This document shows positions 34,271-42,571 of a stretch of 64,000 bases of DNA, one piece after another; position 1 is the stretch's first letter, and every line of letters begins with the position of its first letter. The notes beneath the pieces were generated by a model. That model was given only the letters and a program-made list of their open reading frames with translations, made no database searches and had not been told where the DNA came from. The stretch is from NCBI GenBank assembly GCA_965204775.1, contig CBDBFH010000001.1:1-64000 (forward strand), given 5' to 3'. Origin of the DNA: CBDBFH01 sp965204775 (lineage in GTDB: Bacteria; Pseudomonadota; Alphaproteobacteria; JAPOUT01; G958296285). The position numbers were made by a program, and so were the translations under genes.

Positions 34271-35569
34271 GTGAGTCAGGCGCCGGCGGGCTTGCGCCTT
34301 TACCGGGCGGTGAGCGCTCTCGCCCAGCCGCTGTTGCCGCTCCTCTTGCGCCGGCGCGCCGCGCGCGGGCACGAAGAACCGGGCCGCCTCGCCGAACGTC
34401 TGGGCTATCCCGCCCGCCCCCGCCCGCCCGGGACGCTTATCTGGATTCACGGCGCCAGCGTCGGCGAGGCGCTCTCCGCCCTTCCCCTGCTCGCCCGCCT
34501 GCGCGGCGCAATCCCCGGCGCCGCAATCCTCCTGACCACCATCACCACCAGTTCGGCGCGCCTGATCGGGCAAAGGCTGGCCGGCCATTCTTCCGCCCAC
34601 CACCACTATGCCCCGCTCGATTCGCCGCGGGCGGCGGATCGCTTCCTCGATCACTGGCGGCCCGACCTCGCTTTATGGCTGGAATCGGAACTCTGGCCCA
34701 ATCTCCTCACCGCCGCCCATGCGCGCCGCATCCCGATGGCGCTGGTCAACGCCCGCCTGTCCCCGGCCTCTTTTCGGCGCTGGCGGCGCTTCGCGCCCGG
34801 CCTGGCCCGGCATCTGCTGGCTTGCTTTGATCTGTGTCTGGCGCAGGATCGCTCCAGTCTGGAGCGCTTGCAGAGTCTGGGTGCGCCGCGCGCGCAAATA
34901 AGCGGCAACCTCAAATATGACGCCCGCCCCGGCCCCGCCGCCGAAGATGTGCTGGAGCGCTGGCGCACCGCGCTCGCCGCCCGCCCCTGCTGGCTGGCCG
35001 CCAGCACCCATCAGGGCGAAGAAGACCTCGCCGCCCAAACCCATCGCCGCCTCGCCGCCCATCTGCCAAATCTGCTCACCTTGATCGCCCCGCGCCATCC
35101 CGACCGCGCCGGGCGGATCGCGCGGCGCGTGCAGGCGCAGGGATTGCACCTCGCGCGGCGCAGCGCCCATCGCGCCCCGCCGCCGCCTGAAGCCGATATT
35201 TATCTGATCGACACCCTGGGCGAGCTGGACTTGTTCTATCGTCTGGCCCCGGTGGTCTTCATGGGCGGCTCGTTCATACGGCAAGGCGGGCACAATCCGC
35301 TGGAGGCCGCCCGCCTCGACTCGGCGATTGTGACCGGGCCGCATCTGTCCAATTTCGCTGATCTGTGCGCCCAATTGGCGCAGGCCGGCGGTTTGCGGAT
35401 TCTGGCCCGCCGCGGCGAACTCGCCCCGGCGGTGCAAAGCCTTCTGCAAGAGCCGCAAACCCGCACAAACATGGCCCGCGCCGCCGCCGGTTGCGCGCAG
35501 CGCCTCGCCGGGGCGCTGGATCGCGTGATGGAGGCGCTCGGCCCTCTGCTCGACCGCGCCCGGCCTTAA
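34271..35569 (+). CDS. waaA: KDO transferase
   Basis: Transfers KDO from CMP-KDO to lipid IVA at the inner membrane. A GT-B glycosyltransferase of 432 residues: N-terminal membrane helix region (LRLYRAVSALAQPLLPLLLR), WIHGASVGEALSALPL with the catalytic Glu, LWLESELWPNLL, LVNARLSPAS, GNLKYDA, and the CMP-binding VVFMGGSFIRQGGHNPLEAA. The GTG at 34271 is used because homology begins there; an ATG at 34184 lies inside msbA. Seven bases separate it from msbA. The donor is made by KdsB at 17417-18184. Confidence 0.94.
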   Translation: MSQAPAGLRLYRAVSALAQPLLPLLLRRRAARGHEEPGRLAERLGYPARPRPPGTLIWIHGASVGEALSALPLLARLRGAIPGAAILLTTITTSSARLIGQRLAGHSSAHHHYAPLDSPRAADRFLDHWRPDLALWLESELWPNLLTAAHARRIPMALVNARLSPASFRRWRRFAPGLARHLLACFDLCLAQDRSSLERLQSLGAPRAQISGNLKYDARPGPAAEDVLERWRTALAARPCWLAASTHQGEEDLAAQTHRRLAAHLPNLLTLIAPRHPDRAGRIARRVQAQGLHLARRSAHRAPPPPEADIYLIDTLGELDLFYRLAPVVFMGGSFIRQGGHNPLEAARLDSAIVTGPHLSNFADLCAQLAQAGGLRILARRGELAPAVQSLLQEPQTRTNMARAAAGCAQRLAGALDRVMEALGPLLDRARP

Positions 35570-35595
35570 GTCCGCTCCGCGCCTTTTTTCACGCC

Positions 35596-36672
35596 ATGTC
35601 TTTTTCCCGCCCGCAATTCTGGCACCCCGACCCCGCCCGCCCTTCCCGGCGCGCCGATCGAATTCTGGCGCGGAGCCTCCATCCGGCCAGCCTGCTTTAT
35701 CGCTTCGTCCATCGCCTGCGCTGGCGGCTGGCCGCCGCCGCACGCGAAAGCATTCCCGTCTTTTGCGCCGGCGGCCTGACCGTCGGCGGCAGCGGCAAGA
35801 CGCCGCTGGCGCTCCTGCTGGCTGATGAATTGAAGGCCCTGGGCGAGCAGCCGCATTTTCTCTCGCGTGGCTTCGGGCGGCGCCTGCAGGGTTTGGTCCG
35901 CGCCGATCTCACCCGCCACACCGCCCGTGAGATCGGCGATGAGCCGGTCCTGCTCGCCCGCGCCGCGCCGGTCTGGCTGTGCGCCGACCGCGCCCGCGCC
36001 GCCCGCGCCGCCGCCGCCCAAGGCGCCAGCGCCTTGATTTTGGATGACGGCTTCCAAAATCCCGGACTGCACAAGGATTGCGCGATCTTGACCCTCGACC
36101 CCGGCCGCGGGCTGGGAAATCGCCGCCTGTTCCCCGCCGGACCCTTGCGCGAACCGCTCAAAGACGCCCTCGCCCGCGCCCAGGCCCTGCTACTGATCCC
36201 CGGACCCGCGCCGGACTCTATCGCCGCGCAGGCCGAAAAAAACAACTGCCCCGTCTTCACCGGACAGATCACGCCCCGAATTGATCCGGCCAACCCGCTC
36301 GGCAAAGGCCGCTACCTGCTTTTTGCCGGAATCGCCCATCCGGAAAGATTCCATTCTCTGGCCCGCAGCCTCGTCCAGACCGCCGGCGGCGAGATCGCCG
36401 CCATGCGCGCCTTCCCCGATCATCATTTTTACCGGCCCGAAGAGGCCCGCCAACTTCTCGATCAAGCCGCCCGCGCCGGGGCAAAACTGCTCACCACCGA
36501 AAAAGACATGGTGCGCCTTCAAGCCTGCCCCGGCGCGCCCTTCGCTCAGCTGCGCCGGATCTGCCTGTGCCTGCCGGTCCGCCTGCAGATCGGCCAGCCG
36601 GAGCGCTTCCGCGCCCTTCTGCGTCAAACGCTCGAAACCCATCGCCGCCCCCTCCCCTATCGCAGCCCATGA
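35596..36672 (+). CDS. lpxK: Tetraacyldisaccharide 4'-kinase
   Basis: Phosphorylates the lipid A disaccharide to lipid IVA; 358 residues. The N-terminal amphipathic start (HPASLLYRFVHRLRW) binds the membrane; the P-loop is GGLTVGGSGKTPLAL, then FLSRGFGRR, DEPVLLAR, LILDDGFQNP and the late FPDHHFY and TTEKDMVRL motifs. The ATG at 35596 is chosen by homology; no strong ribosome binding site precedes it. The 26 bases after waaA hold a run of six T without a convincing hairpin. Confidence 0.95.
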   Translation: MSFSRPQFWHPDPARPSRRADRILARSLHPASLLYRFVHRLRWRLAAAARESIPVFCAGGLTVGGSGKTPLALLLADELKALGEQPHFLSRGFGRRLQGLVRADLTRHTAREIGDEPVLLARAAPVWLCADRARAARAAAAQGASALILDDGFQNPGLHKDCAILTLDPGRGLGNRRLFPAGPLREPLKDALARAQALLLIPGPAPDSIAAQAEKNNCPVFTGQITPRIDPANPLGKGRYLLFAGIAHPERFHSLARSLVQTAGGEIAAMRAFPDHHFYRPEEARQLLDQAARAGAKLLTTEKDMVRLQACPGAPFAQLRRICLCLPVRLQIGQPERFRALLRQTLETHRRPLPYRSP

Positions 36673-36761
36673 TCCCGGCTCCCGCGCTTGCTCCCCGATG
36701 GCCGCGCGCCTATTGAGACGCTATGGAGACGTATGAGACGCCCGGCAGGAGAAGACATCCG

Positions 36762-37724
36762 ATGACCACGGCCCGCGCCAGAACCCGGCGGCAAGGATAT
36801 CGCCGCCCGCTCCGGCTTTGGCTGCGGCCCCGCCATATCGCCGAGGCCGCCGGGATCGGCGTGGTGATCGGGCTCTGCCGCGCTCTGGGGCTTGAGCGCG
36901 CCTCCGCCGCCGGCGCGCGAACCGCCAGCGCCATAGGCCCCCGGCTGAAAGCGGGCCGGCGCATGACGGCCAATCTTTCCCGAATCTTCCAGCTGCCTCC
37001 GGAAAAGATCGCCGCCCTGTCTGCCGCCATGTGGGACAATCTGGGGCGCACATTCGCCGAATACGCCCATCTCGACACATTCAGCCGCCCGGCCCATCAC
37101 GCCAGGCTGGAGATCGCCGTCGGCGACAAGGCCCGCGCCCTGATCGAGACCCGCCAAGGACGGATGTTCTTCTTCTCCGGCCATTTCGCCAACTGGGAAC
37201 TGATGCCCCTGGCCATGACCCGCCTCGGCATTCCAGGGGCCGAGATCTACCGCCCTGCCGACAACCCTTATGTCGATCGCTGGCTCTTGCGTCTGCGTCG
37301 GCGGGCGATTGCCCCGATCCAGATTCCGAAGGGCCGGGCCGGGGCGCGGGAGATGGTCGCCCAGATCCGCGCCAGTCGCTCCTTCGCCGCCCTGATCGAC
37401 GAATATGACCGGCAGGGAATCCCGGCCCGCCTTTTCGGCCTGCCGGCGATGACCAGCACGGCGGCGGCGATCTTTGCCTTGCGCTATGGCTACGCGCTGG
37501 TCCCGGCGCATATTGAGCGGCGGGGCGGGGCGCGGTTTCACATACGCATTCACGATCCCCTGCCGGTCGCGCGCAGCGGGGACTATGAGGCGGACTGCCT
37601 GAGAATCGCCCAGGCGGTCAACGACTTCCTCGAAGGCCAAATCCGCGCCAATCCGGAGCAATGGATGCTCTGGCTGCGCAAATGGCCGGCGCTGGCGGCG
37701 CGGCGCGGGGAGGCGGGCGGATGA
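36762..37724 (+). CDS. lpxL: Lysophospholipid/lipid A acyltransferase (LpxL/HtrB family), copy 1
   Basis: 320 residues. LpxL-family late acyltransferases add secondary acyl chains to lipid A. The catalytic H141-x4-E146 is in SGHFANWE; IYRPADNPYVDRWL, IPKGRAGAREM and RLFGLPAMTSTAAA follow. Start ATG 36762 has AGGAGA upstream; an ATG at 36723 lacks one. Residues 88-296 are almost identical to the next gene at DNA level, except residues 214-220 (EYDRQGI), where the family's usual DQK-type motif is replaced. The N-terminal 85 residues differ from copy 2. The stop overlaps copy 2 (ATGA). Confidence 0.9.
   Translation: MTTARARTRRQGYRRPLRLWLRPRHIAEAAGIGVVIGLCRALGLERASAAGARTASAIGPRLKAGRRMTANLSRIFQLPPEKIAALSAAMWDNLGRTFAEYAHLDTFSRPAHHARLEIAVGDKARALIETRQGRMFFFSGHFANWELMPLAMTRLGIPGAEIYRPADNPYVDRWLLRLRRRAIAPIQIPKGRAGAREMVAQIRASRSFAALIDEYDRQGIPARLFGLPAMTSTAAAIFALRYGYALVPAHIERRGGARFHIRIHDPLPVARSGDYEADCLRIAQAVNDFLEGQIRANPEQWMLWLRKWPALAARRGEAGG
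37024..37649 (+). repeat. 626-bp direct repeat within lpxL copy 1 (partner 37965-38590)
   Basis: This block matches 37965-38590 with a constant offset of 941 bases and no gaps. By eye there are about two dozen differences. Roughly half fall in one 24-base patch (37401-37424 against 38342-38365). The first 115 or so bases and the last 220 or so appear identical. Confidence 0.9.
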
Positions 37725-38635
37725 AGCGCGGGCGGGCTTCGGCGCGCCATATCGGCGAGGCGGCGGCGCTGTTTGTCTGTCTGGCCTTTCTGCGCCTGCT
37801 GGGCCTGGAGCGGGCTTCGGCGCTGGGCGGATTTCTGGCCCGGCGTTTCGGCCCCCGGATCAGAAAACGGCGCGGCTCCCTGAAAAGCTTCGACGCTCTG
37901 GCCCGCGCCAATCTCGCCCGGGCGCTACCCGATCTGCCTGCCGGTCAGGCCGGACAGATCATCCCCGCCATGTGGGACAATCTGGGGCGCACATTCGCCG
38001 AATACGCCCATCTCGACACATTCAGCCGCCCGGCCCATCACGCCAGGCTGGAGATCGCCGTCGGCGACAAGGCCCGCGCCCTGATCGAGGCCCGCCAAGG
38101 GCGGATGTTCTTCTTCTCCGGCCATTTCGCCAACTGGGAACTGATGCCTCTGGCCATGGCCCGCCTCGGCATTCCGGGGGCCGAGATCTACCGCCCTGCC
38201 GACAATCCTTATGTCGATCGCTGGCTCTTGCGCCTGCGCCGCCGGGCGATTGCCCCGATCCAGATTCCGAAGGGCCGGGCCGGGGCGCGGGAGATGGTCG
38301 CCCAGATCCGCGCCGGCCGCTCCTTCGCCGCCCTGATCGACCAAAAAACTCTGGAAGGCGTGCCCGCCCGCCTTTTCGGCCTGCCGGCGATGACCAGCAC
38401 GGCGGCGGCGATCTTTGCCTTGCGCTATGGCTACGCGCTGGTCCCGGCGCATATTGAGCGGCGGGGCGGGGCGCGGTTTCACATACGCATTCACGATCCC
38501 CTGCCGGTCGCGCGCAGCGGGGACTATGAGGCGGACTGCCTGAGAATCGCCCAGGCGGTCAACGACTTCCTCGAAGGCCAAATCCGCGCCCGCCCCGGCC
38601 AGTGGCTCTGGGCGCATGACCGCTGGCCGCGCTAG
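37721..38635 (+). CDS. lpxL: Lysophospholipid/lipid A acyltransferase (LpxL/HtrB family), copy 2
   Basis: 304 residues, tandem paralogue of the previous gene with catalytic H135-x4-E140 (SGHFANWE). Unlike copy 1 it keeps the family-like LIDQKTLEGVPARLFG at the patch position (208-214). Its N-terminal region has a membrane helix (AALFVCLAFLRLLGLERASALG) resembling ordinary LpxL starts, and its C-terminus (PGQWLWAHDRWPR) matches the usual WxWxHxRW end, which copy 1 carries in modified form (EQWMLWLRKWP). So copy 2 looks like the standard enzyme and copy 1 the derived one. Start ATG overlaps the copy 1 stop. Confidence 0.9.
   Translation: MKRGRASARHIGEAAALFVCLAFLRLLGLERASALGGFLARRFGPRIRKRRGSLKSFDALARANLARALPDLPAGQAGQIIPAMWDNLGRTFAEYAHLDTFSRPAHHARLEIAVGDKARALIEARQGRMFFFSGHFANWELMPLAMARLGIPGAEIYRPADNPYVDRWLLRLRRRAIAPIQIPKGRAGAREMVAQIRAGRSFAALIDQKTLEGVPARLFGLPAMTSTAAAIFALRYGYALVPAHIERRGGARFHIRIHDPLPVARSGDYEADCLRIAQAVNDFLEGQIRARPGQWLWAHDRWPR
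37965..38590 (+). repeat. 626-bp direct repeat within lpxL copy 2 (partner 37024-37649)
   Basis: Second copy of the block described at 37024-37649. It could allow deletion or duplication of a 941-bp unit that would fuse the two lpxL genes in frame, since the offset sits in matching codon positions. Confidence 0.9.
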
Positions 38636-38651
38636 ACTCCGCCCGGCGCCG

Positions 38652-39494
38652 TCAAGACTCAGGGCTGCCGCCAGCCAGCAGAGCCGGGTCCAGTGCGCGC
38701 AGTTTCCGGTCCGGGCCCAGCCACGAAATCCGCCAGTCCAGATGCGGCCCGCTCGCCCGCCCGCTCGCCCCGACTCGGCCGATTACGTCGCCCTGCGAGA
38801 CGCGCGCGCCCGCCTCGACCGCAATCTGCGACAGATGCAAAAAAGCGCTCACCACCCCGCCGCCATGATCCAGAAAAATCAGCCCCCCCTCGAAATAGAA
38901 ATCCGCCTCCGCCAGCCGGACAATGCCCCCTGCCGGAGCATGAACCGGCGCGCCGGCGGGCGCGGCAATATCGATCCCGTCATGCGGGCGGCGCGGCTTG
39001 CCGTTCAAAATTCTCCGGCTGCCATAGACGCCGGTGACGACCCCACGCACCGGCCAGGAGAAGGATTCGGCAAACCATTCGCCCGGCGTGTCCGGCGCGC
39101 GCGCCGCCCGTTTGCGCGCGCTTTCGCGCGCAATCCGCGCCAGGGCCGGCGGGGGCGGGGTGACTTTGTCTTCAGCCAGGCCGTCGATCCTCTGCACCGG
39201 ATAGGCGCGGCCTGCGACCTGCAAAGCGACGCGGCGCTGTGCGCCGCCGCGCCGGCGCAGTTCCAAAACGGCGCGGGTCCCATGATCACGCCCAAAGCCG
39301 AAGACAAACCGCCCCGAAGGCGAAACCGCCAGTTCCATGCCGTCCAGAAAAACCGCGCCCCCCGGATCGGTCCGCCCGACGACCATCCCGCCCTGACTCA
39401 TCGCCCCCGACAAATCCACCGAAACCGGCATATGCGCTCCGCAGGCCGAAACCAACCCTGCTGCTGCCAGCGCCAGCAGACGGCGGCCTTTCAT
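38652..39494 (-). CDS. M23 family peptidase, lipoprotein
   Basis: 280 residues. The signal (MKGRRLLALAAAGLVSACG) ends in a lipobox, Cys18. A beta-rich middle domain precedes the LytM/M23 zinc peptidase: GVYGSRRILNG, metal motif PHDGIDIAAP, LDHGGGVVSAFLHLSQ and GPHLDWRISW. The metal residues (His-x3-Asp, His-x-His-like, final His) look intact, so it should cut peptidoglycan cross-bridges rather than being a pure activator. It overlaps the DUF2093 gene upstream by ATGA and ends 16 bases from the convergent lpxL copy 2. Confidence 0.9.
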   Translation of the reverse strand: MKGRRLLALAAAGLVSACGAHMPVSVDLSGAMSQGGMVVGRTDPGGAVFLDGMELAVSPSGRFVFGFGRDHGTRAVLELRRRGGAQRRVALQVAGRAYPVQRIDGLAEDKVTPPPPALARIARESARKRAARAPDTPGEWFAESFSWPVRGVVTGVYGSRRILNGKPRRPHDGIDIAAPAGAPVHAPAGGIVRLAEADFYFEGGLIFLDHGGGVVSAFLHLSQIAVEAGARVSQGDVIGRVGASGRASGPHLDWRISWLGPDRKLRALDPALLAGGSPES

Positions 39495-39718
39495 CGGCCC
39501 CGGCGATGGCCTTCCAGCGCGGCCTGCGGCGAGGCATAGGCCTCCTGGCGCTCGACGCTCCAGTAGCGCAACGCCTCCAGTTCAATCGGCGCGCCGGTCA
39601 CCGCGCACAGCACATAAGCGCCGGGGGTGACGACCTGAAAATCAGCCCCGCGATATAAAAGAACCGCCTGCGCCCCCGCGCCGGGGCCGGGCGCATTGCC
39701 GGGAAGAAAATCTTTCAT
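39491..39718 (-). CDS. DUF2093 family protein
   Basis: 75 residues, matching the small alphaproteobacterial family DUF2093 by the core LLYRGADFQVVTPGAYV, CAVTGAPIELEALRYWS and VERQEAYASPQAAL. Function is unknown; the single conserved Cys-Ala-Val-Thr-Gly region looks like a small beta fold. It lies 36 bases behind xseA and overlaps the M23 peptidase gene, an arrangement I associate with alphaproteobacteria. Confidence 0.88.
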   Translation of the reverse strand: MKDFLPGNAPGPGAGAQAVLLYRGADFQVVTPGAYVLCAVTGAPIELEALRYWSVERQEAYASPQAALEGHRRGR

Positions 39719-39754
39719 CGCTCACATCTTCGCGCACGGGACGCGCGGAGCCGA

Positions 39755-41176
39755 TTATAGCAGACGTTTTTGCCGCCCCACCGCTTTGGCTCTCCCCGCG
39801 GGCCGGGCGCGGGCCGGGCTTTCGACGCAAACCGCAATCCGTTCGCGCCCGACAAACTCAATATCCAGCCTCTGTCCGGCCCGGGTCTGCCCGGCGCGGC
39901 GCACCGTCATGCCGCCGGAATCGCGCACCAGCGCAAAGCCGCGCTCCAGCACGCGCGCATAGCCCAGACTTTCCAGCAGACGCGCCGCACCCTGCAAACG
40001 CTGGCCGCGCCGCGCGGCGACGCTCGTCCAGCCCTGGCGCAGACGGGCCGCCAAACCGGCCAGCCGCCGCCCCGCCTCCTCGCGCCGCGCCGCCAGCAGA
40101 CTCGCGCTCAACAGCCGCGTCAGGCCCGACAGGCGCGCCTGCCAGACTTCGCAGGATTTGCGCAAAGCCGGTGGAAGCCGCCCGGCGGCGGAATCGAAGC
40201 GCTGGGCGGCAAAATCCAGCGCCTCACGCCCGCGCGCAACCGCCCGCACCAGACGGGCCAAAGCCACGCGCCGGGTCGCGATCATCTGCCCCCCCGCTCG
40301 AATCTGCCGCCGGGCCAAGTCCAAAATCGCCGCCGCCATCTCGCGCCGGACCGGAACCGCCATCTCCGCCGCCGCGCTGGGCGTCGGCGCGCGGGCATCG
40401 GCGGCTTCGTCCAGCAGGGTGTGATCGGTCTCATGGCCGACCGCCGAAATCACCGGAATCGCGCTCGCCGCCGCCGCCCGCACGACGATCTCCTCATTGA
40501 AGCCCCACAGGTCCTCCAGACTGCCGCCGCCGCGCGCAACGATCAGAAGGTCGGGCCGCACCGGCGGCGCCTGAAAACCCTGAATCGCCGCCGCAACTTC
40601 TTGCGCGCAAAGTCCGCCTTGCACCCGAACCGGCCAGACCACCACCCGGCGCGGAAAGCGCGCGGAAATTCGGTGCAAAATATCGCGGATCACCGCCCCC
40701 GAAGGACTCGTCACCACCCCGATTGTGTCGGGCAGAAAGGGCAGGGGCCGTTTGCGCGCCGGATCAAACAGCCCCTCGGCATGCAGCGCCTTGCGCCGCG
40801 CCTCCAGCAGGGCCATCAAAGCGCCTTTGCCCGCCGGGGCGATCTCTTCGATCACCAGCTGGTAGCGTGACTGGCCGGGATAGGCCGTCAGCCGCCCGGC
40901 GCAGATCATCTCCAGCCCTTGTTCCGGCTGAATCGTCAAGGCTTGCGCCCGGTCGCGCCAGATCACCGCCGAGAGCACGGCGCGCTCGTCCTTCAAGTCC
41001 AGATAGACATGACCGGAAGCGGCGCGCGTCACCCGTCCGATCTCGCCGCGCACCCGAATCGCGCCAAAGCGCTCTTCGATCGTCTGTTTGAGCAGGCGCG
41101 AGATCTCGCTGACCGTATAAGCGCCGGGCGCATTATGACCGGTCTCATGCGCAGGCGAAGGGGTCGGGCGGGTCAT
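39755..41176 (-). CDS. xseA: Exodeoxyribonuclease VII large subunit
   Basis: 473 residues. The N-terminal OB fold (VSEISRLLKQTIEERFGAIRVRGEI, HVYLDLKDERA) is followed by the catalytic domain: GVVTSPSGAVIRDILH, ARGGGSLEDLWGFNEE, AVGHETDHTLLDEAADARAPTPSAAAE, then long coiled-coil helices and the C-terminal GYARVLERGFALV. ExoVII trims single-stranded DNA together with the small subunit XseB, whose gene is not here. The ATG at 41174-41176 matches the usual family start; upstream reading frame has no homology. Divergent from purD. Confidence 0.95.
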   Translation of the reverse strand: MTRPTPSPAHETGHNAPGAYTVSEISRLLKQTIEERFGAIRVRGEIGRVTRAASGHVYLDLKDERAVLSAVIWRDRAQALTIQPEQGLEMICAGRLTAYPGQSRYQLVIEEIAPAGKGALMALLEARRKALHAEGLFDPARKRPLPFLPDTIGVVTSPSGAVIRDILHRISARFPRRVVVWPVRVQGGLCAQEVAAAIQGFQAPPVRPDLLIVARGGGSLEDLWGFNEEIVVRAAAASAIPVISAVGHETDHTLLDEAADARAPTPSAAAEMAVPVRREMAAAILDLARRQIRAGGQMIATRRVALARLVRAVARGREALDFAAQRFDSAAGRLPPALRKSCEVWQARLSGLTRLLSASLLAARREEAGRRLAGLAARLRQGWTSVAARRGQRLQGAARLLESLGYARVLERGFALVRDSGGMTVRRAGQTRAGQRLDIEFVGRERIAVCVESPARARPAGRAKAVGRQKRLL

Positions 41177-41290
41177 ATAAGCAACAAGCAAAAGCGGCAA
41201 ACAAAAGGCCGGAGACGGGCCGGACGCGGGCCGGAAGAGAAATCCTCCGCCCCCATGATACACTTCTTTCCGCTTGCCGGGGAGGCGGGG

Positions 41291-42571
41291 ATGAACGTTC
41301 TGATCATCGGCGGCGGCGGACGCGAACATGCGCTGGCCTTTGCGCTGGCCGGATCGCCGCGTTTGACCCGCCTGTTTTGCGCCCCCGGAAATGCCGGGAT
41401 CGCCGAACAGGCCCGCTGCGTTGATCTGCCGGTCCATTCCGCGCCTCAGATCATCGCATTTTGCCGCCGCGAGGACGTAGCGCTGGTCGTGATCGGGCCG
41501 GAGCAGCCTCTGGCCGCCGGCCTGGCCGATGCGCTGGAGGCCGCCGGGATCGCCGCTTTCGGGCCCGCCGCCGCCGCCGCCCGGCTGGAAAGTTCAAAAG
41601 GCTTCGCCCGCGACCTGTGCGCCGAAGCGGGGGTGCCGCAGCCCGCTTATCGCCGCTTCGACGCGCTCGAAGAGGCGCGCAGTTTTGTGCAGGAGAGGCC
41701 CGCCGGGCCGCTGGTCGTCAAGGCTGACGGCCTGGCGGCGGGCAAGGGCGTCGCCGTCGCGCAAACCCCGGACGAAGCCGGACAGGCGCTGGCGGATATT
41801 TTCGCCGGAACGTTCGGCCCCCAGACCGGCGTGGTCATCGAAGAGGCGCTGGAAGGCGAGGAGGCCAGTTTCTTCGCCCTGTGCGACGGCAAGACCGCCC
41901 TGCCGCTGGCCTCGGCGCAAGACCACAAGAGGATCGGCGAGGGCGACGCCGGCCCCAATACCGGCGGCATGGGGGCCTATTCGCCCGCCTCGGTCATAAC
42001 CCCGGCGCTGGAGGCGCGGATCATGGATGAGATTATCCATCCCGCCCTGCGCGCGCTGCAGGCGCGCGGTATTGTCTTCCGGGGCATTCTCTATGCCGGG
42101 CTGATGATCACCGCCCGGGGGCCGAAACTGATTGAGTTCAATGTCCGATTCGGCGATCCCGAATGCCAGGTTTTGATGATGCGCCTGGCCGACGATCTGC
42201 TTGATCTGCTGCTGGCGGCGCGCGCAGGCCGACTAGCCGGGCGGAACATCGCCTGGCGCGCGCAAGCCGCCCTGAGCGTGGTCATGGCGCAGAAGGGCTA
42301 TCCCGGCGCTTATCAGAAAGGCGTGGCGATCGACGGCCTCGACCAGGCCGCCGCCTGCCCCGATGTGCGAATCTTCCATGCCGGAACCGCCCGGCGGGGC
42401 GAAAAAATCGTCACCGCCGGGGGGCGGGTTCTGGCCATCACCGCTTTGGGTGATACAATCGCCCAGGCGCGCGAGGCCGCTTATCGGGCGGTCGGCGAAA
42501 TCCGCTGGCCGCAGGCGGTCTTCCGCCGCGATATCGGCTGGCGCGCGCTGGACAGAGAGGGCAAGCCATGA
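41291..42571 (+). CDS. purD: Phosphoribosylamine-glycine ligase (GAR synthetase)
   Basis: Second step of purine synthesis, joining glycine to phosphoribosylamine with ATP; 426 residues. ATP-grasp hallmarks: MNVLIIGGGGREHALA, VVIGPEQPLAAGLADALE, SKGFARDLC, KADGLAAGKGVAVA, EEALEGEEASFF, AQDHKRIGEGDAGPNTGGMGAYSP and FNVRFGDPECQ. The ATG at 41291 follows GGGGAGGCGGGG. It overlaps the following kinase gene by ATGA. Confidence 0.96.
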   Translation: MNVLIIGGGGREHALAFALAGSPRLTRLFCAPGNAGIAEQARCVDLPVHSAPQIIAFCRREDVALVVIGPEQPLAAGLADALEAAGIAAFGPAAAAARLESSKGFARDLCAEAGVPQPAYRRFDALEEARSFVQERPAGPLVVKADGLAAGKGVAVAQTPDEAGQALADIFAGTFGPQTGVVIEEALEGEEASFFALCDGKTALPLASAQDHKRIGEGDAGPNTGGMGAYSPASVITPALEARIMDEIIHPALRALQARGIVFRGILYAGLMITARGPKLIEFNVRFGDPECQVLMMRLADDLLDLLLAARAGRLAGRNIAWRAQAALSVVMAQKGYPGAYQKGVAIDGLDQAAACPDVRIFHAGTARRGEKIVTAGGRVLAITALGDTIAQAREAAYRAVGEIRWPQAVFRRDIGWRALDREGKP

